Below are positions 35,149 to 44,257 of a stretch of DNA of 64,000 bases, one piece after another (position 1 is the stretch's first letter; the number at the start of each line of letters is the position of its first letter). The DNA is from Arthrobacter sp. CAU 1506 (lineage in GTDB: Bacteria > Actinomycetota > Actinomycetes > Actinomycetales > Micrococcaceae). A model generated the notes under the pieces. The model was not told the DNA's origin. It searched no databases and was given only the letters and a program-made list of their open reading frames with translations. Location of the stretch: the NCBI RefSeq assembly GCF_005047635.1, contig NZ_SUKC01000012.1, positions 62,001 to 126,000 on the forward strand. Direction: 5' to 3'. Made by a program: the position numbers and the translations under genes.

Positions 35149-36051
35149 ATGAGTTTCTCCCGCGGCTCCCGGTTGGACACGTCACAAGTGCAGGACCGCC
35201 GAGGCGGTCTGGGCGGCAAGATCGCCATTGGCGGCGGCGGTCTCCTGGTGCTTATTGCCAGCTTGCTGGGTGTGCCGGCAGACGTACTGGAAGGACTCGG
35301 GCTGGGCGGCAGCGGGCAGGAACAGCAGCAGGCAGGCGGACCGGCCCTGCAGCAGGAATGCCTCACCGGTGCCGACGCCAACGAACGCACCGACTGCCGG
35401 ATCGTCGGAACGGTCAACAGCCTGAACGATTTCTGGGCCGGCTACCTGCCCCGCTACAACATGCAGTATCCGGCCCCGCGGACCGTCCTTTTCGACGGCG
35501 GGGTGAGCACCGGCTGCGGCAGTGCCAGCAGCGCCGTGGGCCCGTTTTACTGCCCGCGCGACCAGACCGCCTATTTCGACACCGCGTTCTTCGCCGAGCT
35601 GACCAGCCGGTTTGGCGCCAGCGGAGGACCGTTGGCGGAGGAGTATGTGGTGGCACACGAGTTCGGACACCACATCCAGAATCTGACCGGGGCCATCGAC
35701 TACTCCCAGCAGGATGCGCAGGGTCCGGAATCCGGCGCGGTCCGGGTGGAACTCCAAGCCGATTGCTACGCCGGCGTCTGGGCAGCGAACGCGACCGAAC
35801 AGATCGACGAGCGGACCGGCGAGCCCTTTATGCAGCCGCTGACGGAGCAGGACCTGCGGGACGCTCTTTCCGCCGCCGCCGCGGTGGGCGACGACCGCAT
35901 CCAGCAGTCTGCCACCGGCCAAGTCAATCCCCATACCTGGACGCACGGCTCCAGTGAGCAGCGCCAGCGCTGGTTCCTGCAGGGCTACCAGACCGGCGAT
36001 GCGGGCCGCTGTGACACCTTCTCCGCGGCGAACCTCGATAGGCCCGCCTGA
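35149..36051 (+). CDS. Neutral zinc metallopeptidase family protein (YpfJ-like)
   Basis: A 300-residue protein with an N-terminal membrane anchor (GGKIAIGGGGLLVLIASLLG, about 22-41) and an extracytoplasmic domain with the zinc motif HEFGH (170-174). A conserved downstream region ELQADCYAGVWA supplies the third ligand in this family. Four cysteines before the motif (71, 83, 123, 135) may form two disulfides. Physiological substrates of the family are unknown. The ATG at 35149 is preferred to an upstream ATG at 35023 because conservation begins there and TATTGT is at leaderless distance. A diverged paralogue is encoded at 45757. Confidence 0.85.
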   Translation: MSFSRGSRLDTSQVQDRRGGLGGKIAIGGGGLLVLIASLLGVPADVLEGLGLGGSGQEQQQAGGPALQQECLTGADANERTDCRIVGTVNSLNDFWAGYLPRYNMQYPAPRTVLFDGGVSTGCGSASSAVGPFYCPRDQTAYFDTAFFAELTSRFGASGGPLAEEYVVAHEFGHHIQNLTGAIDYSQQDAQGPESGAVRVELQADCYAGVWAANATEQIDERTGEPFMQPLTEQDLRDALSAAAAVGDDRIQQSATGQVNPHTWTHGSSEQRQRWFLQGYQTGDAGRCDTFSAANLDRPA

Positions 36052-36069
36052 GTCAGACCACGCCCAAAA

Positions 36070-36100
36070 GCGGCCTGCCGGAACCCCGCCCGGCAGCCGC
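36070..36100. terminator. Hairpin between convergent genes
   Basis: GCGGC-CT-GCCGG pairs with CCGGC-A-GCCGC around an 8-base loop. It lies 18 bp past the metallopeptidase stop and lacks a U-run. Confidence 0.5.
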
Positions 36101-36190
36101 CTCAGTCGATCACGCGCGACGGCAGCCCTCAGGATCTGGGCGGCCCAAGGACATCGCTGTAGGGCCCTCCAGTGCATGGTCCGGCTTGGG

Positions 36191-36982
36191 CTACAGGTCC
36201 CGCGGATCGACCGGATCGGGCTCGCGGACGCCCTCGGCGAACGGCGGGCCGTCCGCATTCTTGCCGGCGGCGGAGTCGGGCGGCCCGAAGCCCGGCAGAT
36301 ACCCGTCGGGCTCCCGCCCCATCGTTGAGTCCAGCAGCAGGAAAACCATGGTGGCTCCCAGCCACAGCAGGATCAGGCCGATGCCCATCATCAGCAGCTG
36401 CCCCGGTGCCGGAGCCGGGCCAGCGGCATAGGGCAGCCAGCCGGTGATCGCACCCCTGAGGCCCGTCCAGAGCAGCCAGAAACCCGGGAAGATCAGCGCG
36501 AGGGCCACTGCTCCGGTGCTGATTCGGGGACGGGGACCGAAGATCAGCCAACCGGTCACCACGACCACCGGCAGCGCGTAGAGCAGCAGCCGATCCGCCA
36601 TCACCCCGGCCACCGTCATCTCAGCCGTGTCGGGCAATCCGCGGAAAGGGGTGAACTGGGCCAGGAAGACCAGCAGCATGGCTGCCAACGTGGCTGTCCG
36701 TGCCGCCCGCCACAAGCGTCCCCCGGCCATGGCGGAGTCCATCAGCAAGGTCAGGCTCACCACGAATACCACCAGGGCGGCTTGGACACCCGCGGCGCTG
36801 GCGTAGTTCCACCACGAATGCGCAGGCGCGGCAGCATATCCGGGCGACGCAGGCACGGCGGTAATTCCGAGGGCGATGCCCACCACGGCCAGCAGTGCCG
36901 TCAGGCCGTGGAAGGCCGCAGCGACATGGACCTCGTCATAGCGTCCGCGCCCCTGTGCCTTCCCGACGGTCGATACACCCAT
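36191..36982 (-). CDS. Pr6Pr family membrane protein
   Basis: A 263-residue membrane protein with six to seven hydrophobic helices, similar to the Pr6Pr (FAR-17a/AIG1-like) actinobacterial family: WWNYASAAGVQAALVVF, FTPFRG and YALPVVVVTGWLIFGPRPRI are the recognisable segments. No catalytic role is established. The C-terminal 45 residues are soluble and Asp/Pro-rich. The ATG is six bases after TAGGAT on its strand, so the mRNA is probably leaderless. That -10 is part of a 35-bp tandem duplication that gives a second copy upstream. Confidence 0.68.
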   Translation of the reverse strand: MGVSTVGKAQGRGRYDEVHVAAAFHGLTALLAVVGIALGITAVPASPGYAAAPAHSWWNYASAAGVQAALVVFVVSLTLLMDSAMAGGRLWRAARTATLAAMLLVFLAQFTPFRGLPDTAEMTVAGVMADRLLLYALPVVVVTGWLIFGPRPRISTGAVALALIFPGFWLLWTGLRGAITGWLPYAAGPAPAPGQLLMMGIGLILLWLGATMVFLLLDSTMGREPDGYLPGFGPPDSAAGKNADGPPFAEGVREPDPVDPRDL

Positions 36983-36985
36983 ACG

Positions 36986-37055
36986 CCGATCCTAACGCCG
37001 CCGCCGGGGACCAGACAGAGCCGATCCTAACGCCGCCGCCGGGGACCAGACAGAG
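36986..37055. repeat. Perfect 35-bp tandem duplication carrying a promoter
   Basis: Bases 36986-37020 and 37021-37055 are identical. Each copy contains TAGGAT on the minus strand, a -10 candidate for the Pr6Pr gene. Confidence 0.85.
36989..36994 (-). promoter_or_regulatory. -10 element TAGGAT, leaderless spacing (duplicated)
   Basis: TAGGAT ends six bases before the ATG at 36982. An identical hexamer lies 35 bp further upstream (37024-37029). Confidence 0.45.
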
Positions 37056-37158
37056 CCGCTGCTGCCGGGTGCCAGGCGGAGCACCACACGCAGGGACAGA
37101 CGACGGCGGACCGGCCACCCGAAGGTGACTGGTCCGCCGTCGTTAGTCCTGCGCAAGA

Positions 37159-37488
37159 TCAGATATTGAAGCCGAGCGCCCGCATCTGGTCGCGGCCGTC
37201 GTCGGTGATCCGTTCCGGACCCCACGGCGGCATCCAGACCCAGTTGAGGCGCCACTCGTCGACGACGCCGTCCAGCGCCTTGCCGGTCTGCTCCTCGAGG
37301 ACGTCGGTGAGCGGACAGGCAGCGGTGGTCAGCGTCATGTCAATCAGCAAGGCACCGTCGTCGGCGTACTTCAGCCCGTAGAGCAGGCCGAGGTCAACGA
37401 TGTTGACGCCCAACTCAGGGTCGATGACGTCCTTGAGCGCTTCCTCGACGTCCTCCAGGGACGTCTGCGGGGCATTGACTTCAGTCAT
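37159..37488 (-). CDS. sufT: Fe-S assembly factor SufT (DUF59/MIP18 family)
   Basis: A 109-residue DUF59 protein that aids Fe-S cluster maturation. The family core is DVEEALKDVIDPELGVNIVDLGL (residues 11-33), and the reactive Cys in TTAACPLTDVLE is conserved. It is the last gene of the suf operon, 2 bp after sufC. In actinobacteria SufT lies at this position and is needed when Fe-S demand is high. Confidence 0.9.
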   Translation of the reverse strand: MTEVNAPQTSLEDVEEALKDVIDPELGVNIVDLGLLYGLKYADDGALLIDMTLTTAACPLTDVLEEQTGKALDGVVDEWRLNWVWMPPWGPERITDDGRDQMRALGFNI

Positions 37489-37490
37489 AA

Positions 37491-38252
37491 TTAGGCCTTT
37501 GCTGCGGTCAGGTAGCGGTCGTAGCCCTCTTCTTCCAGCCGGTCGGCCAGTTCGGGGCCTCCCTCTTCGGCGATCTTGCCGTCAACGAAGACGTGCACGA
37601 AGTTGGGCTTGATGTAACGCAGGATGCGCGTGTAGTGGGTGATCAGCAGGGTGCCCATGGCGCCGTCGGCGTGCACCCGGTTGTGGCCTTCGGAGACCAC
37701 CTTGAGCGCATCCACGTCCAGACCCGAGTCGGTCTCGTCCATGATGGCGAACTTGGGCTTGAACAGTTCAAGCTGCAGGATCTCCACGCGCTTCTTTTCG
37801 CCGCCGGAGAAGCCTTCGTTGACGTTGCGCTGGGCGAAGTCGGCGTCGATGCGCAGCTGGCTCATCGCTTCCTTGACGTCCTTGGTCCAGTGGCGCAGGC
37901 TCGGTGCCTCGCCGTCGAGCGCGGTCTTGGCGGTGCGCAGGAAGTTGGTCATGGTCACGCCGGGCACCTCGACCGGGTACTGCATGGCCAGGAACAGGCC
38001 GGCGCGGGCGCGCTCGTCCACGCTCATGGCCAGCACGTCTTCGCCGTCCAGCGTGATGCTGCCGGAGTCAACGGTGTAGCGCGGGTGGCCGGCGATGGTG
38101 GAAGCCAGGGTGGACTTGCCGGAACCGTTCGGGCCCATGATGGCGTGGATTTCGCCGGTGTTGATCGTCAGGGAGACGCCCTTGAGGATCTCCTTGCTGC
38201 CCTGCTCGGTGTCAATGCTGACGTGCAGGTCCTTGATTTCAAGAGTAGACAT
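37491..38252 (-). CDS. sufC: Fe-S assembly ATPase SufC
   Basis: A 253-residue ABC-type ATPase of the SufBCD scaffold. Walker A GPNGSGKST (40-48), the signature FSGGEKKRVEILQ and Walker B FAIMDETDSGLDVDAL are present and typical of SufC. The ATG gives MSTLEIKDLHVSI; the preceding bases hold AGAAAGCAGA as a weak ribosome binding site. It is 59 bp after the Rieske gene, where no promoter is apparent. Confidence 0.95.
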   Translation of the reverse strand: MSTLEIKDLHVSIDTEQGSKEILKGVSLTINTGEIHAIMGPNGSGKSTLASTIAGHPRYTVDSGSITLDGEDVLAMSVDERARAGLFLAMQYPVEVPGVTMTNFLRTAKTALDGEAPSLRHWTKDVKEAMSQLRIDADFAQRNVNEGFSGGEKKRVEILQLELFKPKFAIMDETDSGLDVDALKVVSEGHNRVHADGAMGTLLITHYTRILRYIKPNFVHVFVDGKIAEEGGPELADRLEEEGYDRYLTAAKA

Positions 38253-38311
38253 CTGTCTGCTTTCTCCTTTGCGCCCGGTGAGGGCGGGCGTAAGTTCGCG
38301 TGTTGAAGTTT

Positions 38312-38671
38312 TTAGTTGAGGTCCGGAGCAGGCGCCCCGTTGAGGACGTTTGTGACGTCCACATAGACGCTGTCGCCGTCGAGCGTCAGCGCGAACACCG
38401 GGACGGGTTCGAACGCCGGCAGGCTCAGCGGCTCGCCGGTGCGCAGATCGAACTGGGAACCATGGCCCCAGCACTCGATCGTGCAGCCTTCGACGTCGCC
38501 TTCGGAGAGTGAGACGTCCGCGTGCGAACAGGTGTCCCCGATGGCATGCAGTTCGCCCTCGGAGTCCCGGACGATGGCTACCGGATAGTCATCGACCAGG
38601 ATGCGCACCGCCTGTTTGACCTGTACGTCCGAGGCATTGCACACCAGTTCGCCGCGCGGAGTTTCGCTCAT
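38312..38671 (-). CDS. Rieske-type ferredoxin of the suf operon
   Basis: A 119-residue non-heme Rieske protein. The [2Fe-2S] ligands are in CSH (Cys48, His50) and CWGH (Cys67, His70). It is a soluble electron carrier of the bacterial dioxygenase-ferredoxin type. In actinobacteria it lies between sufD and sufC and may give electrons for cluster assembly. Its ATG overlaps the sufD stop by one base (TAATG), so the two are coupled. Confidence 0.92.
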   Translation of the reverse strand: MSETPRGELVCNASDVQVKQAVRILVDDYPVAIVRDSEGELHAIGDTCSHADVSLSEGDVEGCTIECWGHGSQFDLRTGEPLSLPAFEPVPVFALTLDGDSVYVDVTNVLNGAPAPDLN

Positions 38672-39954
38672 TAGAGGTTGCCCGCCTCGAGTTCGCGTTC
38701 CAGCGATGCGTTGAGACGCTCTTCCAGGGCGGGAACCCGGATCTGCTGGATGATCTCGTGGAGGAAGCCGCGCACCACCAGTCGGCGGGCGACGTCCTCG
38801 GGGATGCCGCGAGCCATCAGGTAGAACAGGTGCTCGTCGTCGAAGCGGCCGGTGGTGCTGGCGTGTCCGGCACCTTCGATCAGTCCGGTTTCGATTTCGA
38901 GGTTCGGCACCGAATCGGCGCGCGCGCCATCGGTCAGCACCAGGTTGCGGTTGGCCTCGTAGCTGTCGGTGCCCTCGGCTTCCTTGCGGATCAGCACGTC
39001 GCCCACCCAGACGGTGTGCGCGTTCTTGCCCTGCAGGGCTCCCTTGTACAGCACGCGGGACTTGCAGTTGGCGACTGCGTGGTCCACGAACAGCCGGTGC
39101 TCAAGGTGCTGCCCGGCGTCGGCGAAGTAGAGGCCGAACATTTCGGCGTCGCCGCCGGTGCCGGTGAAGCGGGTGGACGGGGTCACGCGGACCAGATCGC
39201 CGCCGAGGGTGACGGTCACGTGCTTGAACTTCGCGTCGCGGCCCACACGGGTCTGCTGCGAAGAGGCGTGAACGGCGTCATCGGCCCATTCCTGCACCGA
39301 GACAACGGTGAGGTCAGCGCCGTCCTGCACGTCGATCTCCACGTTCTGGGAGACGGTTGCGCTGCCCTTGTGGTCCAGCACCACGACGGCCTTGGAGAAC
39401 TTTTCGGCCACAATGACCACGTGCTGGGCGGACAGTTCGGTGCTGGTGCCCTCAATCACGACGGCGACGCCGGTCTCCAACTGTGCCTCGGCCGGAATGG
39501 TCACCACGGTGGCTTCCTTGAAGGCCTCCCACGCAGCCGCCGAAACACGGTCCTCCGGAATGCCGGCGACGCCGATGCGTGCATCATCCCGACCAACGGT
39601 TTCAACGACAACGCCGGCGGGCAGCTCTGCGCCCTCGGGGCCGCTGACGGTGACGGTCGGTGCGGTGCCGACCAGTGCGTCGCTTTGCAGTCCGCGCAGC
39701 CGCTTGAGCGGGGTGAACCGCCAGTCTTCCTCGCGCCCGGTCAGCTGGCCGAAGTCGTCCGCCTTGTACGAGGTCAGACGGCCGGCACGCGAGCTGTCCG
39801 GGACACCGACGCCGCCGCCGTGGCTGTGGCTCTTGGCGCTGGCGCCGGCCAGCGGACCTGCCGCAGCGTTGAGCGGGGAGAGGTTTTCGCCCTCTTCGGT
39901 GAATCCGTCGATGGCCGGAGCACCGATACGTGCCTTCTCAGTGATCTCAGTCAT
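38671..39954 (-). CDS. sufD: Fe-S assembly protein SufD
   Basis: A 427-residue SufBD-family protein of the SufBC2D scaffold. A variable N-terminal part precedes a right-handed beta-helix and the C-terminal region GHASTTGRFDDEHLFYLMARGIPEDVARRLVVRGFL, where the conserved His and the SufC-contact helices lie. It overlaps sufB by one base at its 5' end. It is less conserved than SufB and lacks a catalytic cysteine cluster, as expected. Confidence 0.95.
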   Translation of the reverse strand: MTEITEKARIGAPAIDGFTEEGENLSPLNAAAGPLAGASAKSHSHGGGVGVPDSSRAGRLTSYKADDFGQLTGREEDWRFTPLKRLRGLQSDALVGTAPTVTVSGPEGAELPAGVVVETVGRDDARIGVAGIPEDRVSAAAWEAFKEATVVTIPAEAQLETGVAVVIEGTSTELSAQHVVIVAEKFSKAVVVLDHKGSATVSQNVEIDVQDGADLTVVSVQEWADDAVHASSQQTRVGRDAKFKHVTVTLGGDLVRVTPSTRFTGTGGDAEMFGLYFADAGQHLEHRLFVDHAVANCKSRVLYKGALQGKNAHTVWVGDVLIRKEAEGTDSYEANRNLVLTDGARADSVPNLEIETGLIEGAGHASTTGRFDDEHLFYLMARGIPEDVARRLVVRGFLHEIIQQIRVPALEERLNASLERELEAGNL

Positions 39955-41438
39955 TAACCTACGGACCCTTCCATCTGCAGTTCGATCAAGCGGTTCAGCT
40001 CAAGTGCGTATTCCATCGGCAGTTCCCGGGCAATCGGCTCGATGAAGCCGCGCACGATCATGGCCATGGCCTCGTCCTCGGGCAGACCACGGGACATCAG
40101 GTAGAACAGCTGCTCTTCGCTGACGCGGGATACGGTTGCCTCGTGGCCCATGGTGACGTCGTCTTCACGGACGTCGATGTACGGGTAGGTGTCGGAACGC
40201 GAGATCGTGTCCACCAGCAGCGCATCGCAGACCACGGAGTTCTTGGTGTTCTTCGCGCCCTCGCGGACCTGGACCAATCCTCGGTAGGCCGAGCGGCCGC
40301 CACCGCGGGCCACCGACTTGGCCACGATGGCACTCGAAGTGTTCGGGGCAATGTGTACCATCTTGGAGCCGGTGTCCTGGTGCTGGCCCTCGCCCGCGAA
40401 TGCGATGGACAGCGTCTCGCCCTTGGCATGTTCGCCGGTCAGGTAGACAGCCGGGTACTTCATGGTCACCTTGGAACCGATGTTGCCGTCGATCCACTCC
40501 ATGGTGGCGCCTTCGTGCGCAATGGCGCGCTTGGTCACCAGGTTGTACACGTTGTTCGACCAGTTCTGGATCGTCGTGTAGCGGACGCGGGCGCCCTTCT
40601 TCACAATGATTTCGACGACGGCGGAGTGCAGCGAGTCCGAGGTGTAGATCGGTGCCGTGCAGCCTTCGATGTAATGCACGTAGGAGTCTTCGTCGGCGAT
40701 GATCAGGGTCCGCTCGAACTGGCCCATGTTCTCCGTGTTGATCCGGAAGTAGGCCTGCAGCGGAATCTCGACGTGGACGCCCTTGGGCACGTAGACGAAG
40801 GAGCCGCCGGACCACACCGCGGTGTTCAGCGACGCGAACTTGTTGTCGCCCACCGGGATGACCGAACCGAAGTATTCCTGGAAGATCTCCGGGTGTTCCT
40901 TCAAGCCGGTGTCGGTGTCCAGGAAGATCACGCCCTGGGCCTCCAGGTCCTCGCGGATCTGGTGGTAGACAACCTCGGACTCATACTGGGCGGCGACGCC
41001 GGCCACCAGCCGGTTGCGCTCCGCCTCGGGGATGCCGAGCTTCTCATAGGTATTGCGGATGTCTTCGGGAAGCTCTTCCCAGCTGCCGGCCTGCTTCTCC
41101 GTGGAGCGTACAAAGTACTTGATGTTGTCGAAGTCGATACCGGACAGGTCGGCACCCCAGGTGGGCATCGGCTTGCGGTCGAAGTACTTCAGGCCCTTCA
41201 GGCGCAGATCCAGCATCCACTGGGGCTCGCCCTTCTTGGCTGAAATATCGCGGACGACTTCTTCATTCAGGCCGCGGCGTGCATTGGCGCCGGCGGTGTC
41301 CGCATCGGACCAGCCGTACTCGTAGTTACCGATGCCATGAAGCTCGGGGTTTTTTTCCAGGATTTCGGAAATGGTGGTGTCGGCTACATCGGTCGTCCCG
41401 ACCGCGTTCCTCATACTCTGATCCACTTGGTCCGTCAT
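39954..41438 (-). CDS. sufB: Fe-S assembly scaffold SufB
   Basis: A 494-residue scaffold protein on which Fe-S clusters are built. The beta-helix domain ends in [29 protein letters not shown], containing the conserved Cys, and continues with [23 protein letters not shown]. No intein is present, unlike mycobacterial SufB. The start ([13 protein letters not shown]) overlaps the sufR stop by one base, with AGAGAGG upstream. It is the first structural gene after the regulator. Confidence 0.97.
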   Translation of the reverse strand: MTDQVDQSMRNAVGTTDVADTTISEILEKNPELHGIGNYEYGWSDADTAGANARRGLNEEVVRDISAKKGEPQWMLDLRLKGLKYFDRKPMPTWGADLSGIDFDNIKYFVRSTEKQAGSWEELPEDIRNTYEKLGIPEAERNRLVAGVAAQYESEVVYHQIREDLEAQGVIFLDTDTGLKEHPEIFQEYFGSVIPVGDNKFASLNTAVWSGGSFVYVPKGVHVEIPLQAYFRINTENMGQFERTLIIADEDSYVHYIEGCTAPIYTSDSLHSAVVEIIVKKGARVRYTTIQNWSNNVYNLVTKRAIAHEGATMEWIDGNIGSKVTMKYPAVYLTGEHAKGETLSIAFAGEGQHQDTGSKMVHIAPNTSSAIVAKSVARGGGRSAYRGLVQVREGAKNTKNSVVCDALLVDTISRSDTYPYIDVREDDVTMGHEATVSRVSEEQLFYLMSRGLPEDEAMAMIVRGFIEPIARELPMEYALELNRLIELQMEGSVG

Positions 41439-42208
41439 CACGGCCTCTCTTGCAGATTGATGGATACTCGTCTGGTTCCTGTCGCCGGTTCGACGGGTCG
41501 AACCGCAGACCTTGTTCGGCCCACCGGGATGTGGGTCGTACAAACATGTCCCCCGCCGGCCAGCGTGGACAGTCGCCTGACATCCACTCCGAGCAGCCGG
41601 GAAAAAACTTCAGTTTCGCTGTCGCAGAAATCCGGGAAGTCCGCTGCCAACTGTTGCACCGGGCAGTGCCCTTGGCAAAGCTGGACTGCCAGCATGGTGC
41701 TGTGCGGCGCCTTGGATCCAACCACAGTGGTGGATCCAACGAAGCCGTCGGCGCTCAGCGCCTCAGCCAAGGCCTTGGCCCGCTCTTCGATATCCGGCCC
41801 GGCGGCCTCGACGATCGGGCGGTAGCGCTCCTCCATGTCCCGGTACCGGTTTCGGGCAAACTCAGCAACCGCTTCGCTGCCGGCCGCCTCACTCAGGGCA
41901 GTCAACGCCGTGCGGGCGATGTCCAAGTAATCGTCACCCAGCCGGGTCTGACCCTGCCTGCTGAGCACGTACTTTCGGGCCGGACGGCCGGCGCCGGTTG
42001 CGGAATTGGCGGTGAGCTTGACCTCAATCAAGCCCTTGCGGGACAGGGCATCAAGGTGGCGCCGGACGGCCGCCGGCGTGAAGCCGAGGATCCTGCCGAG
42101 GTCCGCCGCACTGACGGGTCCGTGTTCCAAAACGGCGTTCAGGACCCGGTCCCGCGTCCGCTCTTCGGACTCGGGCGCCTGGGGACGCAAAGAAGCACTA
42201 CTGGTCAT
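41438..42208 (-). CDS. sufR: Fe-S sensing repressor SufR
   Basis: A 256-residue DeoR/ArsR-like regulator of the suf operon. The winged helix is at about 20-65 ([22 protein letters not shown]). The C-terminal half has Cys178 and Cys182 (CQGHC), Cys195 and Cys223, the ligand set that binds the Fe-S cluster in SufR. With cluster bound the protein represses suf; loss of cluster derepresses it. It is the first gene of the operon and autoregulation is expected. A GAATAC/GTATTC inverted repeat is just upstream of its start. Confidence 0.9.
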   Translation of the reverse strand: MTSSASLRPQAPESEERTRDRVLNAVLEHGPVSAADLGRILGFTPAAVRRHLDALSRKGLIEVKLTANSATGAGRPARKYVLSRQGQTRLGDDYLDIARTALTALSEAAGSEAVAEFARNRYRDMEERYRPIVEAAGPDIEERAKALAEALSADGFVGSTTVVGSKAPHSTMLAVQLCQGHCPVQQLAADFPDFCDSETEVFSRLLGVDVRRLSTLAGGGHVCTTHIPVGRTRSAVRPVEPATGTRRVSINLQERP

Positions 42209-42209
42209 G

Positions 42210-42237
42210 GAATACACAACACAATCATGACGTATTC
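42210..42237. promoter_or_regulatory. Candidate SufR operator
   Basis: GAATAC (42210-42215) and GTATTC (42232-42237) form an inverted repeat with a 16-bp spacer, directly upstream of the sufR start. Assignment to SufR is by position only. Confidence 0.3.
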
Positions 42238-42321
42238 TGTTCCCCCTCACCAGTAAGGCAGTCCTTAGCCCGACCGACCCTCGCTGACCCGACTGGATCT
42301 GGTCGGCCGGACCTCAAGGCT

Positions 42322-42389
42322 CGGTCAACGATGGTCGGCGGCCGGACCCCTGGCCCGGTCAACGCTGGTCGGCGGCCGGACCCCTGGCC
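42322..42389. repeat. 34-bp tandem repeat, sufR-ABC gap
   Basis: Two adjacent 34-bp copies (42322-42355, 42356-42389) differ at one base; the core is GGTCGGCGGCCGGACCCC. The rest of the 350-bp divergent gap is GC-rich with further decayed GGCCGGAC-like pieces and no gene. Confidence 0.8.
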
Positions 42390-42547
42390 CTGGCAACCCT
42401 CTTGGGTCGTGGTGGGCCCGGCCGACCCTAGTCGCGGCTAGGCACCTCTGGCCCGTTCAGCCGTCCCCGACTGGGCTGGACGTCCCTTGCCCGGAAGTCC
42501 GTCCTTGGCCCGGCCGGCTCTCCTTAGCCTGACCGCTCTACGTCCCG

Positions 42548-42553
42548 TAGAAT
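42548..42553 (+). promoter_or_regulatory. -10 element TAGAAT, leaderless spacing
   Basis: TAGAAT ends six bases before the GTG at 42560. No Shine-Dalgarno is present. Confidence 0.5.
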
Positions 42554-42559
42554 GTTCGG

Positions 42560-43510
42560 GTGCCTAACTCCGAACCCTGCCTCGACATCCAGGGACTCGT
42601 GAAAGATCTGGGGCCAGTCGAGGCCCTGGATAACAAGATGGTCCGCGTCATCGACGGGGTCCATCTTCGCGCCTACCCCGGGCAGGTTACCGCACTTCTC
42701 GGACCTAATGGCGCCGGCAAGACCACTACCCTAGCCTGCGCGCAAGGCCTGATGCCCCCTAACGGCGGGACCGTCCGACTCCTCGGCCAAAACCCCTACC
42801 AGGCGGGAGCAGCCCTCCGCAGCCGGGTGGGCGTCATGCTCCAAGAAGGCGGGCTCCCGCAAGCCATCCGACCACTGGCGCTGCTGCAGCACGTAGCAGG
42901 GATGTACCAGAACCCGCGCAGCGTGAACGAACTGGCGGAACGGCTTGGCATTCAGGGCTTCGCCAACACCCCCATCCGCCGGCTTTCCGGTGGAGAAAAG
43001 CAGCGGGTGGCCCTGGCGGCCGCCTTGGTTGGTGATCCGGAAGTCCTCTTCCTGGACGAGCCCAGCGCCGGGCTGGATCCGCAGTCCCGTGCCGTTGTCT
43101 TCGATCTGATTCAGGAGCTGCGTGCCGAGGGCCTTGGCATCATCCTCACCACGCACCTGATGGACGATGCCCAGCGATTGGCAGATTACGTCTTCATCAT
43201 CGACGCGGGCCGGACCGTCGTGCATGGCACCGTCGCGGAGCTGACCGCTGCCACAGACGAGAGCACCGGCGTCGAGCGTTTGCTCACCTTTGACGCGCCC
43301 CCGGGGCTGGTCTTCGCCCTGCCCGAGCCGTTCGCCGCCGTCGAATCGGTTCCTGGCCGGTATACAGTGTCCGGGCAGTTGTCCCCCGCGCTGCTGGCCG
43401 TGTTGGCCGCGGAATGGGCGGCCCACAATGTTATGCCGGCGTCCATCCATATGGCGCCCCGCTCGCTTGAGGATGTCTTCCTCGATATCTCCGGGAAGGA
43501 TCTGCGATGA
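42560..43510 (+). CDS. ABC exporter ATP-binding protein linked to heme A synthesis
   Basis: A 316-residue ABC ATPase of the DrrA/CcmA-like exporter type. Walker A GPNGAGKT (about 48-55), the signature LSGGEKQRVALAAAL and Walker B LFLDEPSAGLDP are intact. A C-terminal accessory region of about 80 residues follows. The GTG start is six bases after TAGAAT, again suggesting a leaderless mRNA. It overlaps the permease gene by 4 bp and heme A synthase follows; in mycobacteria the same ABC genes lie near ctaA and suf. The substrate is unknown. Confidence 0.86.
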   Translation: MPNSEPCLDIQGLVKDLGPVEALDNKMVRVIDGVHLRAYPGQVTALLGPNGAGKTTTLACAQGLMPPNGGTVRLLGQNPYQAGAALRSRVGVMLQEGGLPQAIRPLALLQHVAGMYQNPRSVNELAERLGIQGFANTPIRRLSGGEKQRVALAAALVGDPEVLFLDEPSAGLDPQSRAVVFDLIQELRAEGLGIILTTHLMDDAQRLADYVFIIDAGRTVVHGTVAELTAATDESTGVERLLTFDAPPGLVFALPEPFAAVESVPGRYTVSGQLSPALLAVLAAEWAAHNVMPASIHMAPRSLEDVFLDISGKDLR

Positions 43511-44253
43511 GCGCACCCGCCGCTTTGATCCGCCGGATCGCCCTTCAGGGCCGCTACGAGACGATGGGCATGCTGCGCAATGGCGAACAGTTGCTGATTG
43601 CCATCATCCTGCCGCTGCTGGCGCTGATCGGCCTTACCGTGACACCGCTGCTCGACACGTACACTGACGATCGCATCGCCATGGCCGCCCCGGGAGTCCT
43701 GGCGTTGTGCACAGTGTCCACTGCGCTGACCGGGCAGGGGATCGCCACCGGCTTTGATCGCCGTTACGGCGTGCTGCGATTCCTGTCCACCACCCCGCTG
43801 GGGCAGAGCGGTTTGATTCTCGGAAAGATCATCGCAGTGTTGGCCATCATGGTCATCCAGGTTGTGGTGGTGGGCGGGACAGCCCTGTTGTTCCTCGGCT
43901 GGCAGCCTGCACTAGGCGGCTTGCTGCCGGCGGCCGCGCAACTGGTGTTGGGCGCCGCGGCCTTCACCTCGCTGGGCCTGCTGATTGCCGGCACGGTCCG
44001 GCCGGAGGCCACACTGGCCATTACCAACCTGCTTTGGGTGCTGCTGGCAGCCGCTGGCGGTATCCTCTTCCCGGTGGCCAGTTGGCCCGATGTTTTCGAG
44101 CCCGCCGCCCACCTCTTGCCATCGACCGCCCTGGGCGACGCACTGCGCAGCGCCCTGATCGACGCGCAGTTCAATCTCACCGCATCAATCGTGCTGCTGG
44201 TCTGGACCGTAGTGGCCAGCCTTGCCGCCATCCGCTGGTTCAAATGGAGCTAA
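43507..44253 (+). CDS. ABC-2 type permease
   Basis: A 248-residue membrane protein with six helices, the ABC-2 transporter fold that pairs with the preceding ATPase. The segment FDRRYGVLRFLSTTPLGQSGLILGKI is the typical cytosolic coupling helix region. It starts with ATGA overlap and ends four bases before the ctaA start. It may export a heme precursor, lipid or small molecule; nothing in the sequence decides this. Confidence 0.84.
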   Translation: MSAPAALIRRIALQGRYETMGMLRNGEQLLIAIILPLLALIGLTVTPLLDTYTDDRIAMAAPGVLALCTVSTALTGQGIATGFDRRYGVLRFLSTTPLGQSGLILGKIIAVLAIMVIQVVVVGGTALLFLGWQPALGGLLPAAAQLVLGAAAFTSLGLLIAGTVRPEATLAITNLLWVLLAAAGGILFPVASWPDVFEPAAHLLPSTALGDALRSALIDAQFNLTASIVLLVWTVVASLAAIRWFKWS

Positions 44254-44257
44254 GTGA

